The notes: generated from the sequence alone by a model not told the origin. A stretch of 64,000 nt of DNA from Diploptera punctata (GCA_030220185.1 JASPKZ010010232.1:1-64000), one strand, 5' to 3'; numbered from the stretch's first letter, positions 53,951-64,000 are shown. Translations and numbers: made by a program.

Positions 53951-54303
53951 TGCTTTATGTTTTTTTTTACATTTATAGTAGTGATAAATATGTAAGTGTA
54001 TAATTTATAAGAATATGTAATTATAAAGAATAACTTTTATTTTTTATTTTTTACTTTACTATAACCGTTTCTTCATATCTAAATGCTATTTTATTATTTT
54101 ATACGAGTATTTCATAATTCTGAATCTGATATTAAAGCGTCAATAAGTAGCAATTAAATGAAAGATATTATCGATATTGTGAATCATTTTATGAAGCGAG
54201 TGCCTTTTATTATTTTACGTAAAACTCGCAATGTGGAAGCTATAAAATTAATCGTAACTGCTTCTAATTTGTATTGTTCACAATTTCTAATTTTGTTTTT
54301 CAG

Positions 54304-54928
54304 TAACATGATGAGGTAAATTTACTTTTAGGTTTATGTAAGGTCGTATAAAATGTTATTTTTGGGACAGTTATACGCCATTTTTGCATCCTCCACTGAT
54401 CATTATAACTATACATAAACATTTGCTGTATTTTAGAGTTACAGCTAACATTAGCATTTTACAAATATCAAACAGAACGTTTTGGACGAAATTCATAAAA
54501 CATATATTTAAAGGACAGAAAAGTAAATAGTACTAAATAACATAATGGACGTAATGTGATTGAAGAAGAATTCTGTTAGACGCACGTATGCTTATAAGTT
54601 AGTATTTGTATGTTGATATATTTCCTTAATCTATGTTATGAGATATGTGAAATTAAGATTGTATATAATGTTCATAAACTATTATGACTACTCAAACTAT
54701 CTGGAAGATTAGAAGTAGATATTTGCTGGTTTACGAGAGTTACAGTAATTTACCAGAGCAAATATTGGACGATATATTTTTGGAGGAAATGCTAACTTCA
54801 CGTATAAGAGCGAACGCAAAATTAAAAATAAAACGAGAATATAGTAAATGAAACATTGGACGAGAAAAACAAAATGTACATCTAATATGAAGACATTTCT
54901 GCTAATAGTATGTATATATGCATGTATG
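54304..54928 (+). repeat. 2-kb superrepeat, unit 4, truncated
   Basis: GTAACATGATGAGGTAAATT, GGGACAGTTATACGCCATTTTTGCATCCTCC, AAACAGAACGTTTTGGACG, TGTATGTTGATATATTTCC, GAAGATTAGAAGTAGATATTTGC. It ends at SINE-E; the region that holds the 40-mer in other units is not present. Confidence 0.75.
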
Positions 54929-54930
54929 TA

Positions 54931-55231
54931 AAAGTAAAGTAAAATGATCCCACAACAGGCCCGGAGGCCCTTGGGGTAGTAGGAGGTTAAGGCTCCCACT
55001 TTTTCTAGACAATCGGCACTTTATGTCAGCCGGGTTGTCAGCCCTGCGTGACGGCCGCCTTTACTCCCAGAACAAGCGTCTGCTACTCATTTCCGTTAGA
55101 GGCTGAGTCGACCCCAGGGCCATAGTGCCGCCAGAGGGTTTGGGTCAGTTTAAAAATCCAGACCCCAACGGGACTTGAACTCTCGACCCTCCGGCTTGTA
55201 GCTCAGTGCCTTAACCACTACGCTACGACGT
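54931..55231 (-). mobile_element. SINE-E, full length, copy 2
   Basis: Almost identical to 18006-18307 (a handful of changes such as ACAAGCGTCTGCTAC). A box TAGCGTAGTGG, B box GGTTCAAGTCC with one change (GAGAGTTCAAGTCC). It truncates superrepeat unit 4. Confidence 0.85.
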
Positions 55232-55578
55232 AGAGTTAGTTAGTTAGAATGTGAAGGCTTATTGTCGGAACCAGGAAGTTTAAGTTTGCATATAATCTCA
55301 TATCAGGAAATGTACCTGTTCCCCGCTACAAGCAACACGAACTACATCCTTTCAGCAACGATACAATATCAAAATGTGAGCAGGATTTCTGGAAGACCAT
55401 GTTTTTGTTCCCTGCCTTTTATCACTTAAACTCACAAGTGACACGTACTTGCTTTTCGTTCAACGCCAGATGTAGTGTGCCGCTAAATATTTGTTAAAAT
55501 ATGTGATTTCAGCACGAATAAGCACAACTTCATCTTTCTCTTACGGTCCGAGATATTCTGAATACATTATTTAGGAAA
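55232..55578. other. unassigned, possibly upstream part of the transposase remnant
   Basis: Contains TTCTGGAAGACCATG and other mixed-composition sequence; no frame is convincing. Confidence 0.3.
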
Positions 55579-55592
55579 AAGTGGATAGATCT

Positions 55593-55787
55593 AACTAACT
55601 AACTAACTCACTGGCACTATCGAACCCGTAGGTTCATGGCCGCACGGACATAAGCTGCCCATATATCCCTATCCTGAGTCAATGTTTTTCAATCATCCCC
55701 TGTATAATCTACTTCCCTCAAATCATAGTTAATGTTATTCTCCCACGTCATTCTTGGTCTTACAACTGGACGTTTTCCCTCTGGTTT
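55593..55787 (-). mobile_element. LINE-A 3' fragment with target-site duplication
   Basis: 195 bp of the LINE-A 3' end, (GTTA)n tail first on + as AACTAACTAACTAACTCACTGG, up to the KPEGKRPVG codons. Perfect 14-bp duplication AAGTGGATAGATCT at 55579-55592 and 55788-55801. The truncation removes all but the last 60 codons. Confidence 0.85.
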
Positions 55788-55789
55788 AA

Positions 55790-56080
55790 GTGGATAGATC
55801 TGGTTGTCCTAATTTCATGGTCTGGATGATCCCCGGACTTTATTTCGCTAGATTATTTCCTGTAGGGTTACTTAAAACGTCTAATTTTAGAGACTCCTTT
55901 GGAATCAGAGGAAGAGTTTCTGGCGCGAGGTTATGGCAGCGGAAGAAGTTGAACTAGCAGATATTGGGACCGTGCATATATCTGAACACAATATGTAAAT
56001 AAGACATTTGTGAAGACGATGGCCACCAGCTCGAGGTTTTCTTGTACGTGAACACGGAAGTTATATAAAATAGCGTAATT
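55790..56080 (+). pseudogene. decayed DDE transposase C-terminus
   Basis: Combining frames on + : IGRSG..P, then P(R)SPDFISLDYFL.GYLKT, then ETPLESEEEFLAR, VMAAEEVELADIGTVHI and RRWPPARGFL. SPDLxPxDFFLWGYLK followed by TPVxSxEELxARV is the C-terminal signature of mariner/IS630-like DDE transposases widespread in insects; the D in SPDxxxxD is the third catalytic acidic position. At least two frameshifts and stops. The LINE-A copy at 55593 is inserted into it. Confidence 0.55.
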
Positions 56081-56485
56081 AGAATAAACAGAAGAAGTAG
56101 AGATTTTAACGTGTGGTATTTTGTTTATGGCGGGGAAAGGTACGTTTCCTGAGATGCAAAACGTAACGTTCACGGTTCCAACTTACAATTCCTGAAAATC
56201 TGTAGTGCACATATAGATATATTCTGTATATAATATCCCCTCTATTCGAAGTCGCCTCATTTACATATTATATTATTGGTAGGTTATTGCAATCTAATGT
56301 ATGTAATGTTTGAAGTATTATAATTTAACGTCTTATTTCATATCATCGCTGCCATATCTTACTATATACATATGTGATATTTCTTAGCGCAATCTTCTTT
56401 GAAATTCAATTTCATAAACTGTTATAACAATGTAAATATTTAGTTTATCATTTTTACTGTAAAATATTTACAGATTTAATCTATG
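56081..56485. other. no recognised feature
   Basis: The - ORF at 55931-56173 is antisense to the transposase remnant and has no motif. Confidence 0.35.
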
Positions 56486-56486
56486 T

Positions 56487-56660
<174 letters not shown>

Positions 56661-57132
56661 TAATGCAAAACAATTTTTATTTTTTCCTCGCTTTTTTACC
56701 TTGAAATTTTTTTAAAAATATATTATAATTAGCAGTTTTATTTTAATATCTTGAGCTTATTATGTATAATAACAGCATTTATATATTTTATCTTGTTAAG
56801 TTTGAGAATTAATATTCCATTTTTTTAAATTTTGTACTGACACGAATTAGGTACTGGTATTTGTAAAATATATTTTTACTATCTAATCACACTTTGTAAT
56901 GTATTTTCGAGGTTTGTTCATGACTGTCTGTGTGATATATCTGTTAAATGCCTTAAATTCCACGGTTCGATTACCGGCTAAGATACGGAAACTTTGCTTT
57001 CGGTATAAGTTCTGCAAAGAGGTCTATTCAGCCACCAGACAACAACTGAGAAATAGGGAATGCAGTTAAGAAAACTGAAAATAAGGGTGAGGAAAACCAT
57101 CACAATAACAATATAACACAATAACTCCCTAA
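56661..57132. other. no recognised feature
   Basis: A GGTTCGATTACCGGC (56964) resembles a B box with no recognisable SINE body around it. Confidence 0.35.
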
Positions 57133-57149
57133 AAGATATCATACTGCTA

Positions 57150-57332
57150 TGAGATTTTCGGTGGTTCGGTGATTCGAGTACCAGTGAAGGAAGATATTTT
57201 CTCTTATCATTTTGCCCAGAGTAGGATCGCAGTATCGTGAAAAATTTGGGTAGTTATAACATGTAGCGATTCTACCTATAACGGCTTGGAAACCTGACAT
57301 GACATGATATGTCACCCCTATACTGACTAGGA
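57150..57332 (+). mobile_element. SINE-B, diverged and truncated
   Basis: AATTTGGGTAGTTATAACATG, CCTATAACGGCTTGGAAACC, TGACATGACATGATATGTCACCCCTATACTGACTAGG follow SINE-B order on + . Confidence 0.55.
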
Positions 57333-57607
57333 GTAATTTTATAATATAGTTAATTAATATAGGCATATTTGAATTGTAAAATGTCATTACATTAAATAAG
57401 ATGTAATGATCTCTTCGCTCTATGAAAAGAGCTCGAATTGCTCTGCTCTCGGAGGCGAGAGGCATTAGGTCGAAGGAGCAACAAACAGGGGACGTGAAGT
57501 CAGTGGCTGTTCCTAAAAGTGCGTAGAAGTAATGGTGCCTTTTTTTGCATCGAAGACCCGAGACTGGTACTGTCGCTGGATAATAAACCTAGATGAAAAA
57601 TGCTTCA

Positions 57608-57940
<333 letters not shown>

Positions 57941-57944
57941 TTCA

Positions 57945-58782
57945 GGAATGGGAGTACGAATTGGAGATGGATCAACAGATACAATATATGCACTGTTATT
58001 TGCGGATGACCAGATAATAATTGCTCAAGAATATGAAGACATGGAGTTTATGTTCAGAAAATTATTGGACGAATACGATAATTGGGGTTTGAAAATAAAT
58101 TTAGAAAAAAAAATATATGGGATGTGGAGCCGAAACCGAAGATTTGATATTAGTAGATGAAAGTTGTATATTAGAGGATATGAAGAATTTGAGTATCTGG
58201 GAGTAAAATTAGATAAAGAGGATAAACAAGAAAGTGATATTAAGAACAGAATAAATAAAGGTAGAGCAATAACAGCAATGATGAATGGAGTCTTATGGAA
58301 CAGGCATATAACCAGGAAAAATAAGTTACTAATATATAATTCAATAGTGAGAAGTACTGTAACATATGGAGCTGAAATTTGGAAATTGAACAAAAACTTA
58401 GATCAAAAACTTATGTCGACGAAAATGGATTTCTTGAAGAGAGCAGCAAGATATTCAAAATTAGACAAAATAAGAAATATTGTCATAAGAGAAAAAATGA
58501 ATATTGTTTATTCAATAGTAGATTATGTACGGTATAAGCAATTAAATTGGTATGGGCAGGTACGATGAATGCAAGAAGAAAGATTACCAGGAAAACATTG
58601 GAATGGTGTCCACCTGGAAGAAAGAGGAGAGGAAGACCCCGAAACTCGTGGATGCAGGAAATAAGAACTGGAATGAGAGCAAGAGGACTGGAGGACATGG
58701 CTTGGATGGAGAGAGACGAGTGGAGAAGAAAAATAAAACTTTAGGCACAGAAAGATGCGTAAACATTAAATTCCTGTATATA

Positions 58783-58785
<3 letters not shown>
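57945..58785 (+). pseudogene. LINE-C (FADDQ family), RT 3' half and C-terminus with frame breaks
   Basis: IGDGSTDTIYALLFADDQII (motif C FADD), then EDMEFMFRKLLDEYDNWGLK, INLEKK; after a stop at 58158, YEEFEYLGVKLDKEDKQE, RAITAMMNGVLWNRHITRKN, SIVRSTVTYGAEIWKLN, YSIVDYVRYKQLNWYGQVR; a further shift gives WCPPGRKRRGRPRNSWMQEI and LEDMAWMERDEWRRKIKL. 3' UTR ACTTTAGGCACAGAAAGATG and (AAT)n. It is truncated just before FADD; the upstream sequence is microsatellite. Confidence 0.75.
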
Positions 58786-58852
<67 letters not shown>

Positions 58853-58880
58853 TAATAATAATTATTATTATTATTATTGA
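58784..58880. repeat. (AAT)n with short (ATT)n
   Basis: About 22 AAT units then an imperfect junction and six ATT units; tail of the LINE-C copy. Confidence 0.85.
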
Positions 58881-58924
58881 TAAAAGTTATTCAAAATGTA
58901 TATATAAACTCATATGTGAAAGTA

Positions 58925-59848
58925 AAAGTAGGAAAATATTTGTCAAAAGGATTTGAAACCAACTAGGGATTACGCCAAGGATGCAGCATCCCCCACATTA
59001 TATAAAATCTACACAGAAAAAGCTATAGAAAGTTGGAAAACAAATGTAAAACTATGGGAATTCCAATAGATGAGGAATCAACAATATATTCCCTCTAATT
59101 TGAGGATGATCAACTTATTGTGGCACAAGAATATGAAGGCATAGAATATATTACCGGATAATTGATTCCAGGATATAATAAATGGGAGCTTAAGGTGAAT
59201 ATGGGAAAAAACCATGTATATGGTCTTAGGATATATTCATCAAGATTTAATACTGGAAGATGAAATGGGGGTAATTAAACACATAGGGGAGCACAAATAT
59301 TTGGTAGTAAAAATTACAGAAGATGGGAAGCTGGAAAAGGAAATAAGATCAGAGATAAATTTCGGAAAGTATGTATATCTGCCCTGAATGGAATATTATG
59401 GGATAAACATATAAAATAGAAACTAAAGTTATACATTTTAAAACAATAGTATGGAGTATTATGACTTATACTTGAGAGGTATAAATTATCAGATGAAAAT
59501 AAAATTAATGGTAGCAGAAATGGACAATTCGAGAAGATCTGCTAGGATACCAAGGAAAGAGAAAATAAGAAATGATGTTATAAAAGAGAATATGAATGTA
59601 AAAATCTCTATTTTAGAATTTATCCAAGAAAAGCAACTAAAATGGTACGGGCATATTAAGCGAATGGAAGATGAAAGATTACAAAAAAGAAAATAATGGA
59701 ATGGACGCCATCAGGAACGAGAAGGAAAGGACGACCAAATCTGACGTGGATCCAAGGGATTAAAGAAACTTTCAAGGACTGGGAAATAGAGGAAAAACTG
59801 TGTTATAATAGAGACGAATGGAGAAAAATTGTTGAAATATTGTGAATT
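58925..59848 (+). pseudogene. LINE-C, second and longer copy, heavily broken
   Basis: KGFETN.GLRQGCS.SPTL-type RT motif 4 (58938-59000, frames mixed), KIYTEKAIESW, MGIPIDEESTIYS, LIVAQEYEGIEY (FADD decayed to FEDDQ), FNTGRX, KYLVVKITEDGKLEKEIR, LNGILWDKHIK, RSARIPRKEKIRNDVIKENM, EFIQEKQLKWYGHIKRMEDE, WTPSGTRRKGRPNLTWIQGI, DEWRKIVEIL. It extends further 5' than the copy at 57945 and lies directly downstream of it in the same orientation. Confidence 0.7.
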
Positions 59849-60087
59849 TATAATTGGTTAATGATTTAAGTATGTTAAAATTTTACTTAAAATATTTCAT
59901 TTTTTTTTATTTTAAAATTTTACTATAATGTTTTAATTATTATAATATTAAAAGTAATAATGATTAAATTAGTATATGAGGAATTAATTTGCACTTTATT
60001 TGGTAAATTATTTTATAAAACGAAATTGAAGCCAAATAATTGGTGCCGGAAAAATGTATCAACATTGTTAAAACCGGATATACATAT

Positions 60088-60088
60088 A

Positions 60089-60125
<37 letters not shown>
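60088..60125. repeat. (ATT)n microsatellite
   Basis: About 12 units. Confidence 0.85.
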
Positions 60126-60126
<1 letters not shown>

Positions 60127-60229
60127 AGTAATTTTAATATGTTTGTTGTTTCCTTGTCATCTGCATATTATATAGCCTATGCCCATTGTGTATTATTACT
60201 CGTAATAGAGTTGTAGATATTTCCTAATT

Positions 60230-60277
60230 GTTAATATCCACAGATTTAACACGGTGAGGTGGAAGAAGTAAACCACA

Positions 60278-60335
<58 letters not shown>
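60230..60335 (+). mobile_element. LINE-B-like 3' tail
   Basis: ACACGGTGAGGTGGAAGAAG, then (ATT)n 60278-60333. The hairpin is replaced by AAACCACA, so this is a diverged subfamily. Confidence 0.5.
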
Positions 60336-60493
60336 ATCTGATGGTTTTTACTTTTAAGAGTAACCTAATTTAATTTCTTATAAGAAAACATTTCAAATAA
60401 AATTTTATTAAAAATACATTAATTATGAGATAATATTTATAGAATTGTCATAACAATTATATTATTAGGCATATTATTATTTTTTAAAATAAG

Positions 60494-60679
60494 ATTGAAA
60501 TTGAAGGGAATATTTGAGAATCACAGAGAGGGTGATTTTTTAAAGGTAGATTCCCTTGAAAATTCAGGAGAAGCTTATAAATTTATTAAAAAAAGTATTT
60601 CATCATTGGAACAAGATTATTGGTATCTGGGAAAGGAACATGCATTTCAATCAGCAAAGCAGTTGGAAACGAGGAGAAG
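60494..60679 (+). CDS. candidate coding exon, function unknown
   Basis: An open frame (ILKLKGIFENHREGDF.., ending QLETRRSK) is bounded upstream by ATTATTTTTTAAAATAAG and downstream by CAAGTGAGTG, a good donor match, giving a candidate exon of 186 nt. Composition is unlike surrounding AT-rich random ORFs: charged and aromatic residues are mixed (ENHREGDFLKVDSLENSGEA, YKFIKKSISSLEQDYWYLG, KEHAFQSAKQLETRR). I do not recognise a domain. The frame read on past the donor ends within a few codons (TGA at 60684), as expected for intron. The acceptor polypyrimidine tract is weak. It could also be an old transposon remnant. Confidence 0.4.
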
Positions 60680-60689
60680 CAAGTGAGTG

Positions 60690-61050
60690 ATACTTGAGGA
60701 CGTGTTAACGGAAGTACTCCACGTGTAGTATATACAAATAGTTAAAATAATATTGGAACTACACAAGAAGTAATGTAAGGAGTAGGAATTTAGACGAAAC
60801 CTTTTAACTTCTAGTTTTCCGTCTACCATACTATCTCCGGAATTTACCTCCATGAAAATACATTGCTTTTCAAAATAGATGGAACACACATGGTTGGTAA
60901 ACAAAACTAAGGTTCATTCAATAAAATAAAATCGATATCACCTATAAGTACACTTAAACCGAAATGTCCGTCATGCAGGAACTGTATTAACTAAGCGGAT
61001 TTTTCAGAAAGTCCCATATTGCTAGTTTACAGAATATGTAGGTTATACTT
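60690..61050. other. no recognised feature
   Basis: Unassigned spacer before repeat K. Confidence 0.4.
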
Positions 61051-61054
61051 CTTT

Positions 61055-61710
61055 TTTTTGCGCGATAGTGCGTTTTGTCGTACTTACAGCAATGACGACC
61101 ATGATTGAAAGTTCAATTTCCTACATTTCGGGATTGCAAACCTAAATACTACACCGTAATATTAAATTTACACCCATGTGCGGGAAAAAAAAAAACCACT
61201 GCCCTGTATGTATACTACGTACAACGTATATACAAAAAATATCCATTATACGAAACAAATCACTGCATTTTAAATGAACTTAACTTTATTTGAAACAATA
61301 TAAAACAATAAATACGTACTTCCGGCCATTTTATCAATAATAATGGTCTCAAGGCCTCCTGTACTTTCAACTAATAAACACTGCCCACACTATGTGGACT
61401 TAGGCTTTCACGGCCGGAATTAATATGATGATCTTGTACAAGATTTCCGGGCTGTTGGCCGTGGTCTTGAGGCTCTGGCGAAACGTCGTGGAACTACAAG
61501 CCTCAAGACCACGGCCAACAGCCCGGAAATCTTCTACAAGATCATCATAATTGCCCACACTGTTATCGTCACTCAATTGTTTATAATGAACGCACATATT
61601 CGAACAAATATATTATTTTACTACTATTTATTATTTCGAAAATACTATCCCGCAAAAAAAATAATGTACAAGGCACGTTTGTGAAGTGTTTTACAGAATC
61701 TCGGAAATTA
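61055..61710. repeat. repeat K, copy 2, with a palindromic insertion
   Basis: GCGCGATAGTGCGTTTTGTCG, ACTTACAGCAATGACGACC, CACTGCCCACACT, (insertion 61392-61551), TGCCCACACTGTTATCG, TTGTTTATAATGAACGC, CCCGCAAAAAAAATAATG, CACGTTTGTGAAGTGTTTTAC. Past 61690 it contains an inverted pair GAAGTGTTTTACAGAATCTCG / CGATTCTGTAAATACCACTTC. Confidence 0.7.
61392..61551. mobile_element. SINE-F, short palindromic copy without full ribozyme core
   Basis: 160-bp insertion between 10-bp repeats TGCCCACACT (61382-61391, 61552-61561); repeat K copy 1 at 30068 shows the empty site. After GGCTTTCACGGCCGG, a 50-bp arm (61425-61474) is mirrored almost perfectly at 61499-61548 (AGATTTCCGGGCTGTTGGCC / GGCCAACAGCCCGGAAATCT). 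The 24-nt loop keeps GCGAAACGTCGTGG but lacks CTGAAGA. Confidence 0.8.
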
Positions 61711-62380
61711 AAATCCTTGCTGTCGCTCGGTTTTTATACATTTTTCTCGATTCTGTAAATACCACTTCCCAACCTTGCACCGTACTATTGTCAAATTGGA
61801 GAAACACTATTTCTGATGCCAGATTATTTAAAAATGTCGATCCGTAATTGAAAAAACTCATGTATGACCGTAAGTTATTACCTATTTGCATATTATTGTA
61901 TGATTTTACATGAATTTAAACAGTCTACCGATTCATTTTTTTATTACATTATTAAAGTTATTAAATACATTAAATGAATGTATTATAATATGATACATTG
62001 CCAATGTAAGAGATAATTAAATTGTATGTTATACATTGTAACGAACGAAACATGCATTTGCTAGAGAACATTTTAAATTTCAGATTTGAGGCATACCCCA
62101 CTTTTAATGCTAGGATTTCTCTAGTTTTGCTACACACCTTCCTCTGCTTATTTTATGTTAATATCGTACATTTAGTTTCGTTGTAAGACATTAAAAAGTA
62201 ATACAGCTAGAGTGGTTTTTGGCTAAGATCTGTAAAAAAATAAATCTTTTAATGAGAACAATCTCAATAGGTTCTTCCTTGGGAATTTGCTAAAGTCTTG
62301 TGTATACTCATATATACTAATATTCGGTTTGGTATTAACTACATAATTTTTTGTTTTTCTTATAGCTATTTTCTACCCAA
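61711..62380. other. no recognised gene
   Basis: AT-rich. 62205-62310 (AGCTAGAGTGGTTTTTGGC, GAGAACAATCTCAATAGG) weakly matches 6863 and 20810. Confidence 0.35.
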
Positions 62381-62384
62381 ACAC

Positions 62385-62600
62385 ATGTCCAGCGAATGGA
62401 AGAGGATCGGGTACCAAAATGTGTTTTGGAATGGAAAGCTGAGGGAAGACGAGGCAGAGGAAGACCTAAAACCTTCTGGAGTCAGGGAATATATTTATAT
62501 AAGAAGGAGAAACATCTACAACCAGGAGATTGGACGGACAGACAAAATTGGCTATTAGGAATCGGATGATGTCAAAGACATTAATCAACCGATGATCTAT
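62385..62600 (+). pseudogene. LINE C-terminal fragment (VQRMEEDRVPK type)
   Basis: Frames give QRMEEDRVPKCVLEWKAEG, RRGRGRPKTFWSQGI, then in the other frame NIYNQEIGRTDKIGY, stop. The R-V-P-K / GRGRPK signature is that of an RTE-like C-terminus. Ends in a GATCTATCTATC run. Confidence 0.65.
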
Positions 62601-63561
62601 CTATCTCCCAAACAAAACTGATTTTAACCAGTATAAACATTAATCTATATTTTAAATTGACATTACAGAATTTTATTTGAATTAATACTTATGAAACATT
62701 CATGTAGTACAGGACGAATTAATTAAATATTATTAATTTTTATTTATTAGCTTATACTTTTTAATTACATTACTACATTTAAACTTAATTCAGTCTCTTT
62801 TTTTTAAATAAAATATATTTTTAATACTATTTTAATTTCCTTGTTAGAAGAAATTCGAGGGTGTCAAAAGATAGATCTAAACTCTGAACTGTATTTCAAG
62901 GAAATTATAAATGAATTTGTAAGCATGCAATGATAATGGAAATGTTTATTTTAAACTAAAGATTGTTCCAGTTACAATGAATACAGATGACTTTCTTTGA
63001 AAATCGAAAGAGCCTTTAATATCTAAGAAGAAGTAACTTTTATAATGGAATGTGGGATGCTTAGTTTGTACATTCTTCTACAATCTTTTTTTTTTTTAAT
63101 CCAACATTACAGAATTTTCTTTGAATTGATAATACGGCTATTCTATGCCACCGTGCCACTTATGAATATTCGATCAGAGAACAAGTGACTGCTAGCATCA
63201 TGTTGGTCATGTTCCTCTAGATCCAATTGCCAACATGTTTACTCACATATAAGGGTATTCTATCCTAGGAGTCAGCATGTTAGTGTTAGATGGGTGAGTT
63301 AGTTTTGGTCAAGATGGAATGAGAAAATGGGCGAGTTTATACACGGGTTGTTAGCGAGTTTTTGTGATAAGTTGATTACACTGTCTGAGGAATGACAAAT
63401 ACATACTTTTACGTTGCAAATATGCTAATTTTAGGTTACTTTGAGCTCAACTTCTAACTTCATTTTTAGGCATTTCTCACATTTTCTTTGGAAAAAAGAA
63501 AAATGAAAAAATATATTTCTCTCGGGAAATTTTTCACATATTGAAACAATAAATTATGTAT
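62601..63561. other. no recognised feature
   Basis: 63140-63370 is less AT-rich with paired CAACATG/CATGTTG words but no structure or ORF I can support. Confidence 0.4.
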
Positions 63562-63645
63562 AACTGTAGGCTTTCACGGCCGGCGTCTTGATCCCTGTTA
63601 GGTTCGTCTTCCGGGCATATAGGCCGTGGTCCAGTCGTTCTTCTA

Positions 63646-63686
63646 CTCGACGTTTCGTCTACTGCTGCGGTAGACATCTTCAGGAG
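63646..63686 (-). ncRNA. hammerhead-ribozyme-like motif
   Basis: On - : CTC-CTGAAGA-U, stem II GTCTAC/GTAGAC around CGCAGCA, GAAACGTC, GAG. Stem I CTC/GAG and stem II differ from the 28.8-kb copy at both partners while pairing is kept. Confidence 0.65.
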
Positions 63687-63972
63687 ATACTGCGTGCTCT
63701 CTGTGAACTCCTCAACAGTCGGCTGCAGACTGGCTGGTCGTTGGAAACTCCCTCCCTATTTATAGGCACGCCCCTGGTGGAGAGGCACTGCACAATACGA
63801 CAACGAAGCCTATGACTTCTGCTAGCGACAGCCTGGACAAAACAGCACGCAACACGGACCGCGCAGAAAACCGCCTCTCCACCAGGGGCGTGCCTATAAA
63901 TAGGGAGGGAGTTTCCAACGACCAGCCAGTCTGCAGCCGACTGTTGAGGAGTTCACAGAGAGCACGCAGTAT

Positions 63973-64000
63973 CTCCTGAAGATGTCTACCGCAGCAGTAG
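63973..64000 (+). ncRNA. hammerhead-like motif, truncated by the window end
   Basis: CTC-CTGAAGA-U-GTCTAC-CGCAGCA-GTAG: the mirror copy of 63646-63686; the GAAACGTC half would lie just past 64000. Confidence 0.55.

Larger units (their letters stand above)
48621..54303 (+). repeat. 2-kb superrepeat, unit 3, expanded by the 208-bp array
   Basis: Starts CATAATTACGAGGTAAATTAA with GGACAGTTATACGCCATTTTTGCCTCCTCC, then TTGTAGACCTATTGTGAACG near 49253. The part from the 40-mer onward has been amplified into the array, after which the unit ends with CTTCATATCTAAATGC..GATATTAAAGCGTC at 54080-54140. Confidence 0.75.
63562..64000. mobile_element. SINE-F palindromic element, cut by the window end
   Basis: Starts GTAGGCTTTCACGGCCGGCG, ATATAGGCCGTGGTCC. 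A 128-bp arm (63659-63786) is perfectly or almost perfectly mirrored at 63873-64000, around an 86-bp centre. The arms include CCTATTTATAGGC, and both carry the hammerhead-like core. It is the longest and best-preserved copy; the right end lies beyond the window. Confidence 0.8.

Noticed and set aside
61465..61490. Hammerhead motif in the 61.4-kb palindrome
   Set aside because: Only GAAACGTC is present; CTGAAGA and stem II are missing.

Overview
The window is AT-rich animal nuclear DNA with no complete host gene. It reads as accessory or intergenic DNA (or giant introns) of an insect. Several LINE C-terminal protein types here (RLRWAGHVARM/GRPRMRWE, FADDQ, RTSHYSSSF...WNSLP) resemble those I remember from cockroach annotations, so a blattodean such as Periplaneta is my best guess. 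That is inference, not proof. Family names below (SINE-A to F, LINE-A to E, repeats G to K) are local labels.

Most supported sequence is transposon-derived. tRNA-headed SINEs of at least six kinds occur in many copies. SINE-A has a head with a GGTTCGATCCC B box and a body ending near GGGCAGAATTACTATGG. Composite copies join that same head to a second body, and SINE-C joins that second body to a different tRNA-like head. Non-LTR retrotransposon fragments are common and nearly all 5'-truncated: LINE-A (9 copies), LINE-B (CR1/Jockey-like, with a GGCCTTATGGCCTT hairpin and an (ATT)n tail), LINE-C (FADDQ), LINE-D, LINE-E and several single remnants. Many insertions keep target-site duplications, and several have an empty or paralogous site elsewhere in the window.

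Region by region: 0-5 kb holds diverged SINEs, a 590-bp foldback, a retrocopy-like insertion encoding a PAM2 motif (3478-3943) and a nested palindrome. 5-14 kb holds LINE remnants, a young LINE-B, foldbacks at 9.0, 10.5 and 11.8 kb and an intron-bearing tRNA-Tyr-like sequence at 12.5 kb. 14-44 kb is a dense SINE/LINE mosaic with two palindromic elements at 28.6 and 33.9 kb that carry hammerhead-ribozyme-like cores. 44.5-54.9 kb is a different landscape: a repeated unit of about 2 kb (four copies), one copy of which has amplified a cassette of about 208 bp. 55-64 kb returns to mosaic, with a decayed DDE transposase, LINE-C copies, a candidate coding exon at 60.5 kb and two more palindromic elements at 61.4 and 63.6 kb.

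The most unusual object is the 49.4-54.0 kb array. Each cassette carries a 40-nt segment bounded by a polypyrimidine-AG acceptor and a GTAAGT donor. The splice-like signals survive in every amplified copy and in a far more diverged single copy at 46.27 kb. It looks like a tandemly amplified micro-exon. Second in interest are the palindromic elements whose CTGAAGA-stem-GAAACGTC cores match the minimal hammerhead ribozymes described for Penelope-like retroelements, with covarying stems between copies.
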